DNA of 64,000 bases from Sinomicrobium sp. (GTDB taxonomy: Bacteria; Bacteroidota; Bacteroidia; Flavobacteriales; Flavobacteriaceae): positions 40,248 to 104,247 of the forward strand of contig JAJUFH010000006.1 in assembly GCA_029266035.1 (NCBI GenBank), in the 5' to 3' direction. Within the stretch, counting starts at the first letter, position 1. The number at the start of each line of letters is the position of its first letter. Below are positions 1-8,172 of the stretch, piece after piece. The notes beneath the pieces were generated by a model that searched no databases, was not told the DNA's origin, and saw only the letters and a list, made by a program, of their open reading frames with translations. A program made the position numbers and the translations under genes.

Positions 1-1
1 G

Positions 2-121
2 CGTACTTTAATCAATTCCGGACTGAATGTATCTTATTTATGTAAAAAAGAATACGGACTGGACGATATTTATCAACGATATTTTGAAGGAAATTATGAA
101 ACTAACCACAATATGGCATAA
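2..121 (+). CDS. ABC transporter ATP-binding protein, C-terminal fragment (partial)
   Basis: An open frame enters from the left edge and ends at TAA 119-121, giving 39 residues. The stretch LDDIYQRYFEGN resembles the end of ABC ATPases that pair with ABC-2 permeases, where the last helix is often followed by a YFEG-like tail. It overlaps the start of the following permease by 26 bases in another frame, the usual arrangement for a translationally coupled ATPase/permease pair. The catalytic part lies outside the window, so the identification rests mainly on context and a short tail. Confidence 0.55.
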   Translation, partial: RTLINSGLNVSYLCKKEYGLDDIYQRYFEGNYETNHNMA

Positions 122-1109
122 CAGGATTTTTGAAGCCCTTAAAGACAACACTCAAACTTCGGCAACTTCACCTTCACCTTTTGTTGTAATGGTACAAAAG
201 GAAATAAGCGATCACATCAAGAGTTGGCGTTTTATCGTACTCCTTCTCATGATATTGCTCACTTGCTTCGGATCACTGTACATATCGATAGCCAATCTAC
301 CCCAAGCCTTGGCAAACACCAACGACCCAAATCGTGATTTTGTATTTCTAAAACTTCTAACTGCGTCAGATGGAACTCTGCCTCCTTTCCATATATTGCT
401 CGGTTTTTTGGGACCCTTACTGGGAATAGGAATGGGGTTTGATGCCATTAATTCTGAACAGAACAACGGTACTCTCATACGAATCATGGCTCAACCTGTT
501 CCTAGAGACTACCTGATCAATGCAAAGTTTACCGGCGCCATTGCCGTAGTCACACTGATGTTTACAATACTTAATCTGTTGTTGGTAGGACTGGGGATGA
601 TTATCACAGGGCTCTCCCCGACATTTGAAGAAGCACTTAGAATAGCGGGATTTGTCTTCGTATGCATCGTATATGTCGCCTTCTGGCTAAATCTGTCCAT
701 ACTATTCTCGATAAAGTTTAGAAGAGCATCTACTTCGGCGCTTACAGCTATGGCCGTTTGGCTGTTCTTTACAGTTTTTTACCAAATCATTATAGGTATA
801 AGCTCAAGAGCATTTGCCGCTTTAACAGTTCCAAAGGGCAGTTATATATTTCAAAAATTTCTGATAAGCCTGATCGACATCGCCCCCAGCAAGCTTTTTA
901 CCGACGCAACTTCTACGCTATTGATTCCATCAATACGGAGTCTTGGTCCGCTTTCTATGCGACAGATGCAGGGAGCCATCCCCTCTTCTCTGTCATTTAC
1001 AGATAGCCTTATGATAATATGGCCTCAACTTACAGGACTCATTGCAGCAAGCATACTGTGTTTTGCCATCTCTTATTACCTGTTTATGAGAAAAGAAATA
1101 AGATCATGA
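96..1109 (+). CDS. ABC-2 type transporter permease
   Basis: Integral membrane subunit of an ABC exporter or ABC-2-type machine. A longer open frame begins at 27, but the start at 96 (MKLTTIWHN) is preferred because a GAAGGA Shine-Dalgarno-like stretch precedes it and it overlaps the ATPase end. The 337-residue product has about six membrane segments: one near the N-terminus after the SWRF motif, then a large extracytoplasmic loop, four central segments and one at the C-terminus ending in YYLFMRKEIRS. A GFDAINSEQNNGTL stretch after the second segment is typical of this permease family, in which a cytoplasmic loop contacts the ATPase. The substrate is unknown. Confidence 0.85.
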   Translation: MKLTTIWHNRIFEALKDNTQTSATSPSPFVVMVQKEISDHIKSWRFIVLLLMILLTCFGSLYISIANLPQALANTNDPNRDFVFLKLLTASDGTLPPFHILLGFLGPLLGIGMGFDAINSEQNNGTLIRIMAQPVPRDYLINAKFTGAIAVVTLMFTILNLLLVGLGMIITGLSPTFEEALRIAGFVFVCIVYVAFWLNLSILFSIKFRRASTSALTAMAVWLFFTVFYQIIIGISSRAFAALTVPKGSYIFQKFLISLIDIAPSKLFTDATSTLLIPSIRSLGPLSMRQMQGAIPSSLSFTDSLMIIWPQLTGLIAASILCFAISYYLFMRKEIRS

Positions 1110-1244
1110 CTTTTTTACATAGCCCAGCATTTAAATTTATCAGTTGGCAACTACAATCTTCAATTCGGCCGAAATCAGAAGAAAGGTGATCAAAACCATT
1201 GCTTTCCAGAATGAATACTACAAGTTTATTTACCAGAGATTTAT

Positions 1245-2495
1245 TTACCCGGTAACCAACTGCACCGTATTTTGCAGTCGCTGTTTCAACAATACCTCCT
1301 TGTCCTTCTCCAAACTGTCGAGAGCCTCTTGGGTAGCATGCCTTATGGTATAGAGCGACACCCCCTCCACGCAATCCACCTTAAACTTGCCCTTGAGTAT
1401 ACGAAGCAAGTCGTGGAGATTGTTGAATTTGTTGTCTGCGCATACCGAAAAACTGATGGCAGAGTTCTGAATCACATCCACCTTCATCCTGTGATCGTGT
1501 AGCAATTTGAATATTTCACTGATATTCTCTTCTACAATAAAAGAAAAGTCGAGAGATGACAAGGAGATCAGCACTTGGTCTTTTTTCACTATAAAGCAGG
1601 GTACCTTGGGCTCCAAGTCGTGCCCTTTACCTACTTTGGTACCCTTTTCCGTCGGGTTTAGAAACGACTTGACATGTAGCGGTATCTCTTTTCGCTGAAG
1701 AGGCTGCAGGGTTTTTGGGTGAATTACCGAAGCGCCATAAAACGCCAATTCTATGGCCTCTGTATACGATATCTGATTGAGCAATCTGGTATTTTCAAAA
1801 TAACGCGGATCTGCGTTGAGCACCCCCGGAACGTCTTTCCATATCGTCACGCTCTCCGCATTGAGACAATACGCAAAAATGGCAGCGGTATAGTCAGATC
1901 CTTCTCTCCCCAGTGTGGTAGTAAAGTTGTTGGGGTCGCTCCCCAAAAATCCCTGAGTAATGTTTAGCAATTCTTTATTTACTCCCTCATTGATATTTTG
2001 CTGCGTCCTCTCCCAATCTACATTGGCATCCCGATATCGATCGTCTGTCTTTATGAGGTTTCTCACGTCGAGCCAAGTGTTCCTCACACCCACCTCTTTC
2101 ATATACTGACTCAGTATTGTAGTGGAGACCAGCTCTCCAAAACCTATAACCTGATCGTATACAAAGTTATAATTGGGCGACTTGTTGCGTTCTAAAAAAG
2201 AGCTCAATTCGGCAAAAAGACCATCAACTTTCCAGAACACGGGATGACTCTCTTTCTCAAAAAGCTCTAACAGTATCTCATTGTGGTACTTTCTAACCTC
2301 TTGTAGTGAACTCTGCAGCTCTTCAGTATTCTCAAAGTAGTTGCGAATCACCTCCTCGAGGGCATTCGTAGTCTTTCCCATAGCAGAAACCACCAACAAA
2401 GTATTTTCATACCCCACGGTTTCCAATACTTTAACCACATTTTTCACACCAGAAGCATCCCTTACCGACGCCCCTCCAAATTTAAATATTTTCAT
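1245..2495 (-). CDS. lysC: Aspartate kinase (monofunctional)
   Basis: Phosphorylates L-aspartate to 4-phospho-aspartate, the first step toward lysine/diaminopimelate, threonine and methionine. The N-terminal KFGGAS motif (residues 5-10), the GFGELVST segment, the TTLGREGSDYTAA substrate/nucleotide segment and WKDVPGVLNADPR are all present, followed by a C-terminal regulatory region of the ACT type (about residues 310-400). At 416 residues it fits single-function enzymes; no homoserine dehydrogenase domain is fused. It lies downstream of the acetyltransferase gene on the same strand with a 76-base gap, so the two may share a transcript. The ACT region suggests feedback control by an end-product amino acid, but which one cannot be read from the sequence. 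Confidence 0.93.
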   Translation of the reverse strand: MKIFKFGGASVRDASGVKNVVKVLETVGYENTLLVVSAMGKTTNALEEVIRNYFENTEELQSSLQEVRKYHNEILLELFEKESHPVFWKVDGLFAELSSFLERNKSPNYNFVYDQVIGFGELVSTTILSQYMKEVGVRNTWLDVRNLIKTDDRYRDANVDWERTQQNINEGVNKELLNITQGFLGSDPNNFTTTLGREGSDYTAAIFAYCLNAESVTIWKDVPGVLNADPRYFENTRLLNQISYTEAIELAFYGASVIHPKTLQPLQRKEIPLHVKSFLNPTEKGTKVGKGHDLEPKVPCFIVKKDQVLISLSSLDFSFIVEENISEIFKLLHDHRMKVDVIQNSAISFSVCADNKFNNLHDLLRILKGKFKVDCVEGVSLYTIRHATQEALDSLEKDKEVLLKQRLQNTVQLVTG

Positions 2496-2571
2496 GTTCT
2501 TAAGATTATAGGTAAACTATACACAAGCACTCCCCTACTGACATCAATCCGTTTTACTTCATCTCGACCTG

Positions 2572-3057
2572 TTATCCATTGTTGTCCAAATACCTGGCAA
2601 TCCCCTGTGCATCCAGGTGTACTACATCCCAATCCCGAAGTATTTTAGCTCCTTGTTTCTCGTAAAAATCAATCGCCGACTGATTCCAATCGAGCACCTC
2701 CCAGCAGATACGTCTCACCCCCTGCTCGTGGCCGTACTTTACAACTTCCGACAACAATGCCTTACCCAAGCCTCGACCTCTATATTTTTCAGATACGATT
2801 AGATCTTCTAAGTGAAGTGCCATTCCCTTCCAAGTAGAATATCTCGGATAGATCAGAGCGATTCCTGCTATTTCACCTGCCACATCAGCGACAAAACAGT
2901 GAAATAGTGGTCGTGAACCAAATCCATCACTCACCAAATCGTCTGACGTAATTTCTACAGCCTCAGGCTCCTTTTCGTAATCTGCCAATTCTTGAATAAG
3001 ACGTAAAACTTCAGGCATATCTCCTCGGCCGGCACTTCGTATGGTATAGGATTGCAT
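2572..3057 (-). CDS. GNAT family N-acetyltransferase (diamine acetyltransferase-like)
   Basis: A 161-residue single-domain GNAT enzyme that would transfer acetyl from acetyl-CoA to an amine. The acetyl-CoA-binding loop is RGRGLGKA at residues 93-100, preceded by the beta-4 strand [14 protein letters not shown] and followed by [14 protein letters not shown], the usual GNAT C-terminal motif. The overall pattern ([10 protein letters not shown] near the N-terminus, [18 protein letters not shown]) resembles spermidine/spermine or thialysine acetyltransferases, so a polyamine-like substrate is likely but not proven. It is transcribed away from fbp, and a TAnnTTTG promoter element lies about 40 bases upstream. 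Confidence 0.85.
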   Translation of the reverse strand: MQSYTIRSAGRGDMPEVLRLIQELADYEKEPEAVEITSDDLVSDGFGSRPLFHCFVADVAGEIAGIALIYPRYSTWKGMALHLEDLIVSEKYRGRGLGKALLSEVVKYGHEQGVRRICWEVLDWNQSAIDFYEKQGAKILRDWDVVHLDAQGIARYLDNNG

Positions 3058-3097
3058 GTGCTTTATAAAATTAAAAATAGATGTTTTAAATATAACA

Positions 3098-3105
3098 CAA
3101 AGTTA
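3098..3105 (-). promoter_or_regulatory. Bacteroidota -7 promoter element for the acetyltransferase/lysC unit
   Basis: On the minus strand the sequence reads TAACTTTG, matching the TAnnTTTG consensus, about 40 bases before the GNAT start codon. No clear TTTG -33 element was seen at the expected distance, so the call rests on the -7 match and position. Confidence 0.5.
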
Positions 3106-3234
3106 TATAAGTTTTTTGGGTCTAAAAATAAAATCTCCCCGAAATCGTTTTCGTTTCACAATTTTATCGATATTTGTGATGTCAAAATCCAGAGCAGAAA
3201 TCCGCGTTATCTCTGCCACCAGCACATAGTAACC

Positions 3235-4242
3235 ATGAGAAAAAACAAGACCCTGGGCGAATTTATCATTGAAAACCAGGCCGAATTTCAATACTCTTCA
3301 GGCGAATTATCCAAACTCATCAACGCCATCAGACTGGCGGCAAAAGTAGTCAACCACGAGGTAAACAAAGCCGGACTGGTCGACATTACCGGCAGTTATG
3401 GAGACATCAATGTTCAAGGAGAAGAGCAACAAAAACTGGATGTATTAGCTCATGAAAAATTTATCCAGACGCTTTCCAATCGCGAAATTGTATGCGGTAT
3501 TGCCTCTGAAGAAGAGGAGAGTTTTATCTCGATTAACAGTCTCGACCACCGGCACCAGAACAAATACGTCGTCCTTATAGATCCCTTAGACGGATCGAGT
3601 AATATTGACGTCAATGTTTCGGTAGGAACCATTTTTTCCATATACCGCAGAGTAACCCCTATCGGGACACCAGTGACTTTGGAAGATTTTCTACAGCCCG
3701 GGAAAAATCAGGTTGCCGCGGGATATGTCGTGTACGGAACCTCTACCATGTTGGTGTATTCTACAGGACATGGGGTAAACGGTTTTACCCTCAATCCGGC
3801 CATAGGCACCTTCTACCTGTCCCATCCCAATATGCAATACTCCGAAGACGGTAATATCTATTCGGTAAACGAAGGGAATTACATCCACTTTCCACAAGGA
3901 GTTAAAAACTACATCAAATACTGTCAGCAAGAAGAGGGTGACCGACCTTATACCTCGCGGTATATCGGATCTCTAGTTTCCGATTTTCACAGAAATATGA
4001 TTAAAGGAGGTATCTACCTCTACCCCAAAAGCAGCAAGGCTCCCAACGGAAAATTACGCCTTCTCTACGAGTGTAACCCTATGGCATTTATAGCCGAGCA
4101 GGCAGGTGGCAGTGCGAGTGACGGCTTCCGCCGCATTCTCGACCTACAACCTACAGAATTGCACCAACGCACACCTTTTTTCTGTGGAAGCAAGAATATG
4201 GTATCAACACTTGAAGAGTTTATGCATAAGTCGCCCATTTAA
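3235..4242 (+). CDS. fbp: Fructose-1,6-bisphosphatase, class I
   Basis: Hydrolyses fructose 1,6-bisphosphate to fructose 6-phosphate in gluconeogenesis. The frame is open from 3052, but homologues begin near [11 protein letters not shown], so the start at 3235 (335 residues) is chosen. The metal-binding motif [10 protein letters not shown] is complete, with the upstream acidic loop ASEEEESF, and the substrate-binding [13 protein letters not shown] segment and terminal [13 protein letters not shown] are present. Length and motifs identify class I rather than the GlpX or archaeal types. It stands alone on the plus strand, divergent from the acetyltransferase gene, as often seen in flavobacteria. 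Confidence 0.95.
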   Translation: MRKNKTLGEFIIENQAEFQYSSGELSKLINAIRLAAKVVNHEVNKAGLVDITGSYGDINVQGEEQQKLDVLAHEKFIQTLSNREIVCGIASEEEESFISINSLDHRHQNKYVVLIDPLDGSSNIDVNVSVGTIFSIYRRVTPIGTPVTLEDFLQPGKNQVAAGYVVYGTSTMLVYSTGHGVNGFTLNPAIGTFYLSHPNMQYSEDGNIYSVNEGNYIHFPQGVKNYIKYCQQEEGDRPYTSRYIGSLVSDFHRNMIKGGIYLYPKSSKAPNGKLRLLYECNPMAFIAEQAGGSASDGFRRILDLQPTELHQRTPFFCGSKNMVSTLEEFMHKSPI

Positions 4243-4247
4243 AGCGA

Positions 4248-4282
4248 TTTGCATAATTATTGGGTGATTTTTGTTACCTTTG
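4248..4282 (+). promoter_or_regulatory. Promoter of the GTPase/histidine kinase module
   Basis: TACCTTTG at 4275-4282 matches the Bacteroidota -7 consensus and lies 25 bases before the start of the coiled-coil gene. A TTTG at 4248-4251 could serve as the -33 element with a 23-base spacer, a little longer than usual. Confidence 0.6.
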
Positions 4283-4306
4283 TGTCAAATCTCATACCGT
4301 ACAACC

Positions 4307-4663
4307 ATGTCTAAAACACAAAACCATCCTGATACCAACGGGGTTTCCATAGATCCCTCATCTAAGATCGAGGCCATCAAAAACCTCATATTTGGTGAAA
4401 ACATACAGGAATACAACTCCGAATTTGAAGCGGTAAAAAAAGACATTCTTCAGAAAAAGAAAGAGTTACAACAACTCCTTGAAGAGACGAGAACTGAACT
4501 AATGCAGTCTATAGACAGTTTGTCGACAGATCTAAACATCAGAATTACAGAACTCGAAAATTCGCTACAGGAAAAAGCAGAGACTCTAGGACAGGAAAAA
4601 GTGGACAAGTCGACCCTCGGAAAACTCCTCATTCAGATCGGAGAAAAGATAAGAGACCATTAA
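4307..4663 (+). CDS. Small coiled-coil protein, first gene of the GTPase module
   Basis: A 118-residue acidic/helical protein with no recognised enzyme domain. After a polar N-terminal tail (residues 1-25), about residues 30-105 form heptad-rich helix (KKDILQKKKELQQLLEETR, then ITELENSLQEKAETLGQ), ending in a short KLLIQIGEKIRDH tail. There is no signal peptide or membrane segment. The start at 4307 (MSKTQNHP) is preferred over the upstream in-frame codon at 4271, which would overlap the promoter element. It precedes the longin-like gene by 121 bases on the same strand. Its C-terminal helix is followed in the next gene by another coiled-coil protein, suggesting the two may interact; this is inference. 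Confidence 0.75.
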   Translation: MSKTQNHPDTNGVSIDPSSKIEAIKNLIFGENIQEYNSEFEAVKKDILQKKKELQQLLEETRTELMQSIDSLSTDLNIRITELENSLQEKAETLGQEKVDKSTLGKLLIQIGEKIRDH

Positions 4664-4784
4664 CATTCCGAAGTATTTTCCCTTCAGACTTTTCCCGCAC
4701 AGAAAACAGGATTGAAACTCGCCCCCCTTTCCTTTCTGCATCACAATAGACCAAACAACCGGGTAAGAACAACTATCTTTAGCG

Positions 4785-5612
4785 ATGAATGAGAACGACA
4801 AACTAAACATCCTCAAAGATATTCTCCTTACTGACGACAGGGAGTATGCAGAAACCATTGCCAATCGATTAAAGGCACTGGAAAGGACGCTCCATACCCG
4901 ATCTGAACTGGAAGAAAGGATAGACCCCATAATCAAAACGAAACTGGAAGAATTCACGTCGGAGATTCCGCGTACTCTGGGTCCCACCATTACTGAGACC
5001 TTGAAAATTGAAATCAAGAAATCTAAAGAACAGGTAGTAGAAGCCCTCTATCCCATAATGGGTAGAATGATTAAAAAATATGTGCTTCAGGAAATTGAGC
5101 TACTCTCCGAACGCGTCAGCAATCAATTGGAAAACAGCTTCTCGGCAAAAGCTTGGAAGCGAAAGCTAAAAGCCTTATTTACTGGGGTAAGAGAAGAAGA
5201 CCTCATACTGTCTGAAATCGGCAATACCTCTGTTGAACAGGTGTTTGTCATAGAAAAGAACTCGGGCATACTCCTCGGTAATTACGCAAAAACCGAAACC
5301 ATAGATAAAGAGATGTTTTCGGGTATGCTCACAGCTATCAAATCATTTGTAGAAGACGCGTTTAGAGGGAAGGGACAGAACCTCGAACTCATCGAATACG
5401 AACTGTATCACATACACATACAGAGCTTTGTTTCGTACTACGTTGCAGTAGTAGTATCAGGACAGTACAATACCCCAATCAAAAACAAACTGCAAGATAT
5501 CATTTTCAGTTTTTCCCAAAACTTTCTGAGCCTGATGATCTACAATCCAGATATCGACAAAAAAGACATCGTTAACGAACTAAATTATTACTTTAAGAAT
5601 GACAATATCTAA
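4785..5612 (+). CDS. Coiled-coil protein with C-terminal roadblock/longin-like domain
   Basis: A 275-residue cytoplasmic protein. Residues 1-130 are helical and charged (ELEERIDPIIKTKLEEF, then TLGPTITETLKIEIKKSKEQ and VVEALYPIMGRMIKKYV). Residues about 148-250 look like a roadblock/longin fold: a strand VEQVFVIEKNSGILLGNY, a helix SGMLTAIKSFVEDAF, and strands ending in YYVAVVVSGQYN. Roadblock/longin domains commonly act as partners or activators of small GTPases, and this gene overlaps the GTPase start by 14 bases. From memory, the N-terminal architecture recurs in proteins labelled OmpA-like envelope proteins in other phyla, but no OmpA domain is present here. A role as scaffold or regulator of the adjacent GTPase is inferred. 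Confidence 0.72.
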   Translation: MNENDKLNILKDILLTDDREYAETIANRLKALERTLHTRSELEERIDPIIKTKLEEFTSEIPRTLGPTITETLKIEIKKSKEQVVEALYPIMGRMIKKYVLQEIELLSERVSNQLENSFSAKAWKRKLKALFTGVREEDLILSEIGNTSVEQVFVIEKNSGILLGNYAKTETIDKEMFSGMLTAIKSFVEDAFRGKGQNLELIEYELYHIHIQSFVSYYVAVVVSGQYNTPIKNKLQDIIFSFSQNFLSLMIYNPDIDKKDIVNELNYYFKNDNI

Positions 5613-6084
5613 AAAAATCGTATTGTTGGGACATTTTGGAGTAGGAAAGACCTCCCTAGTACGACGATTTGTAGAAAATACATTTTCAGACAATTACAAA
5701 GTCACCATCGGAGTTCACATCCTCAAAAAAGAAATGGACCTCCCCGAAAACCAAGTCAATCTCATCATCTGGGATATAGAAGGCAATGAAGACATCACAG
5801 CCACCAGATCGTCTTACCTTATGGGATCGCACGGTTTTATCTATGTTTTTGACACCACCAGAAAATCTACTTTCGAAAATCTCAAACGCGATTTAGACCA
5901 CCTCAAAAACAATTACAACAACGTACCTATCATTGTAGTGGGAAATAAAAACGACCTGATAACCTCTGCCTATCTAAAAGAAAACAGTTCGCTTTTTGAA
6001 CAAGTCGACTATTTCACCAGTGCCAGGACCGGAAAGAATGTAGAGCTTATTTTTGAAGACCTGACCAAAAAAATGATATCCTAA
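5599..6084 (+). CDS. Ras/Rab-like small GTPase
   Basis: A stand-alone 161-residue small GTPase. G1 is GHFGVGKTS (residues 11-19), G2 Thr36 in the TIGV context, G3 WDIEGNE (Asp59-Gly62), G4 NKND (116-119) and G5 TSAR (140-143). The residue equivalent to catalytic Ras Gln61 is Asn63, which predicts low intrinsic hydrolysis and dependence on a partner. There is no C-terminal lipidation motif, signal peptide or extra domain. The reading frame overlaps the longin-like gene upstream, and its TAA shares a base with the ATG of the kinase downstream, so all three are probably translated together. It is distinct from Era, Obg or EngA ribosomal GTPases and closer to bacterial Rab/MglA-type switches. Confidence 0.88.
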   Translation: MTISKKIVLLGHFGVGKTSLVRRFVENTFSDNYKVTIGVHILKKEMDLPENQVNLIIWDIEGNEDITATRSSYLMGSHGFIYVFDTTRKSTFENLKRDLDHLKNNYNNVPIIVVGNKNDLITSAYLKENSSLFEQVDYFTSARTGKNVELIFEDLTKKMIS

Positions 6085-7592
6085 TGCTCGAATTCTACAA
6101 AAAACAACACCTCTACCCTAAAGTACAATTTATAGTCATTGCGAAAAACGGAGAGGTTACAGCGTCAGACGACAATCTATTCCCTCTAGAACCAGGATCC
6201 GATATCGCGGAGTTTCATCCTTTTTTTGAAAGTGTAATCCCCCTGCTAGCTGACAAAAACACACAGTTGTCGTACTACTGTATTCACATAAAAGACAAAA
6301 TATGTGATGTAGATTGCAAAACCTTTGAAGGCAAAGATCCTCTTATCGTTATCCACGATCTCACCGAACACTATGAATCGCTGCAGTTAGTAACTCAAAT
6401 GCGTAACGAAACCGTAATAGAGTCGGAGATACTCTCGCTTCAGAACACCTACCTACAGGAAAAAGAAGCCTTTAAACGCACTTTTATCGCCAACTTTAGT
6501 CACGAGTTGAGAAATCCACTTACCGGGATATTCTCGTTTACCGAAATGCTCGAAAAGACTCATCTCTCCGACGAGCAATACGATCTCGTTGAAGTTGTTA
6601 AATCGCTGTGTCAGGATTTGAATATTATGATTGAAGATATTCTCGACCTATCCAAAATTGAGGTCGGCAAATTCTTCACAAAAGACGAAGTGTTCGATTT
6701 CGATGAAATGCTCGACACCGTCAATTTTATTTATTCGACCAAGGCCAGACAGAAAAACTTAAATTTCCAAATTCACCGCGACGAAAAAATCCCGCAATAT
6801 ATCGAAGGAGATCAGAGCCGAATAAAACAACTACTTGCCAACACCATAGAAAATGCCATAAAGTTTACCGATGAGGGGCAAGTAGACCTATACCTGAAAT
6901 TGAACAACAAAAGAGCCAATAAAGTCAACATACAATTTGAAATTACCGACACGGGCATAGGCATCGCAAAAAAAGATCTCAACGACATCTTTACCAGCTT
7001 TACTCAGGTGCATAAAGACAATAAGTATCCCGGATCAGGATTGGGTTTGGCGATAGTCAAAAACTTGGTCACTTTGATGGAAGGAAATATCTCGGCAGAG
7101 AGTGAACTGGGAAAAGGAACGAGCATACGGTTTAATCTCAAATTAAAATTTCCCCTTCATCACAGAGAAAAGCAAAAGAAAAAAACACAGGAGAGCGATA
7201 TACTGTTCAACAATCCTGACAAATACAGCATATTGCTCATCGAAGACAACAAAATCAGTCAAATCATCGTACTCAAAATACTAGCATCTCAAGGAGCCTT
7301 CTTTCTCGATATTGCTGAAAATGGCGCTCAGGCTATGGAGAGGGTAGAAGAAAACGATTACGACCTCATTCTGATGGATTTGCGACTTCCCGATATTTCC
7401 GGCTACGAACTCGCCCCGTTAATACGAGACTTGCCCGAAAAGAAATATGCCAAAACACCTATTGTAGCTCTTTCGGGCAGTATGATGGGAGACGGAAAAA
7501 ATGACTATAAAAAAGCTGGCATCAACGACATCCTACAAAAGCCGTTTCAAGAGCTACAATTGTTAAAGCAACTCAAAAAGTTTTTTAAATGA
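6084..7592 (+). CDS. Soluble hybrid sensor histidine kinase with receiver domain
   Basis: A 502-residue kinase without membrane segments. Residues 1-100 form an N-terminal sensory region I do not recognise, perhaps PAS-like, followed by a coiled linker. The HisKA domain carries phospho-acceptor His140 (NFSHELRNP). The ATPase domain has the N box around Asn257 (NTIENAIKF), DTGIGIA at 289-295 and GSGLGLAIV at 317-325. A C-terminal receiver has Glu387/Asp388, phospho-acceptor Asp432 (LILMDLRLPD), Ser464 and Lys487. No DNA-binding output is fused. It begins at the stop codon of the GTPase gene (TAATG overlap), strong evidence that kinase and GTPase act in one pathway; the final target is unknown. 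Confidence 0.92.
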   Translation: MLEFYKKQHLYPKVQFIVIAKNGEVTASDDNLFPLEPGSDIAEFHPFFESVIPLLADKNTQLSYYCIHIKDKICDVDCKTFEGKDPLIVIHDLTEHYESLQLVTQMRNETVIESEILSLQNTYLQEKEAFKRTFIANFSHELRNPLTGIFSFTEMLEKTHLSDEQYDLVEVVKSLCQDLNIMIEDILDLSKIEVGKFFTKDEVFDFDEMLDTVNFIYSTKARQKNLNFQIHRDEKIPQYIEGDQSRIKQLLANTIENAIKFTDEGQVDLYLKLNNKRANKVNIQFEITDTGIGIAKKDLNDIFTSFTQVHKDNKYPGSGLGLAIVKNLVTLMEGNISAESELGKGTSIRFNLKLKFPLHHREKQKKKTQESDILFNNPDKYSILLIEDNKISQIIVLKILASQGAFFLDIAENGAQAMERVEENDYDLILMDLRLPDISGYELAPLIRDLPEKKYAKTPIVALSGSMMGDGKNDYKKAGINDILQKPFQELQLLKQLKKFFK

Positions 7593-7637
7593 TGTACTAG
7601 TTCCGCTCTGACAAAAAAAGGCATTAGCGACTCGACT

Positions 7638-8069
7638 CTATCGATTCATGTGTTTCATCTCTTCTTTGAAGGTGTCGAGATCTACCCCGTGAGAAACCAA
7701 ATCGTATGCCTTGGCTATGATATACTTTACATTCCCCGGTGTGAATCCCAGTCCCACTCCCAACTTGTGCAACATAGCAGTCTCTTCCTCGTCAGCTATA
7801 TGATCTGCATACACCATACGGACAAGATCGTAAAGGCGCTCCAGTCTCGAGTCGTAAAAAAAAGGAGGGTTTATAGGGTATTTCGCAGGATCCACCAGAA
7901 TTGCAGCGTAGTCTTCTTCCGAGATATTGAGATTGACAGCCAGGCGATCGAGAAATGCTCTTTCCTCTTCATTAATCCCGCCATCCGACAGTGCTACGCG
8001 GACAATCGCCGCAAAATGATCTCTGTTTCGCTCCAAAAAGGCACTGGAATACAAATCTAATATTGACAT
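7638..8069 (-). CDS. TerB-like family protein
   Basis: A 143-residue all-helical protein of the TerB type (tellurite-resistance-associated helical fold). The acidic repeated motif is visible twice: ALSDGGINEEERAFLDRL near residues 26-43 and YADHIADEEETAMLHKLG near 91-108. Such proteins are cytoplasmic and are thought to bind metal or mediate complex assembly, but the cellular role of stand-alone copies is unknown. It is divergent from mfd and convergent with the hybrid kinase gene. No other ter genes are nearby, so tellurite resistance should not be assumed. Confidence 0.78.
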   Translation of the reverse strand: MSILDLYSSAFLERNRDHFAAIVRVALSDGGINEEERAFLDRLAVNLNISEEDYAAILVDPAKYPINPPFFYDSRLERLYDLVRMVYADHIADEEETAMLHKLGVGLGFTPGNVKYIIAKAYDLVSHGVDLDTFKEEMKHMNR

Positions 8070-8115
8070 AGCTAAGTAATATTAAAGTTTTAAAAACTTT
8101 CTTGAGTGTTCGCCG

Positions 8116-8123
8116 CAAATATA
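8116..8123 (-). promoter_or_regulatory. -7 promoter element for the TerB-like gene
   Basis: Reads TATATTTG on the minus strand, matching TAnnTTTG, 47 bases upstream of the TerB-like start codon and facing away from the mfd promoter. Confidence 0.5.
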
Positions 8124-8149
8124 CATTTTATCCGAGAATCTGTTTTTAT

Positions 8150-8157
8150 TACCTTTG
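8150..8157 (+). promoter_or_regulatory. -7 promoter element for mfd
   Basis: TACCTTTG, a full match to the Bacteroidota -7 consensus. A TTG at 8155 that could be read as an mfd start codon lies inside this element and is therefore unlikely to be the real start. Confidence 0.6.
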
Positions 8158-8172
8158 CACAAAATTTTTAGC

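Noticed and set aside
3052..3234. N-terminal extension of fbp starting at 3052.
   Set aside because: The extension is AT-rich with no family resemblance, and it overlaps the acetyltransferase gene start and its promoter region.
7638..8069. Tellurite resistance locus.
   Set aside because: Only a single TerB-like gene is present, without terC, terD or terZ relatives, so the name should not imply resistance.
8155..8172. Possible TTG start for mfd at 8155.
   Set aside because: It lies inside the -7 promoter element TACCTTTG and so would precede the expected transcription start.
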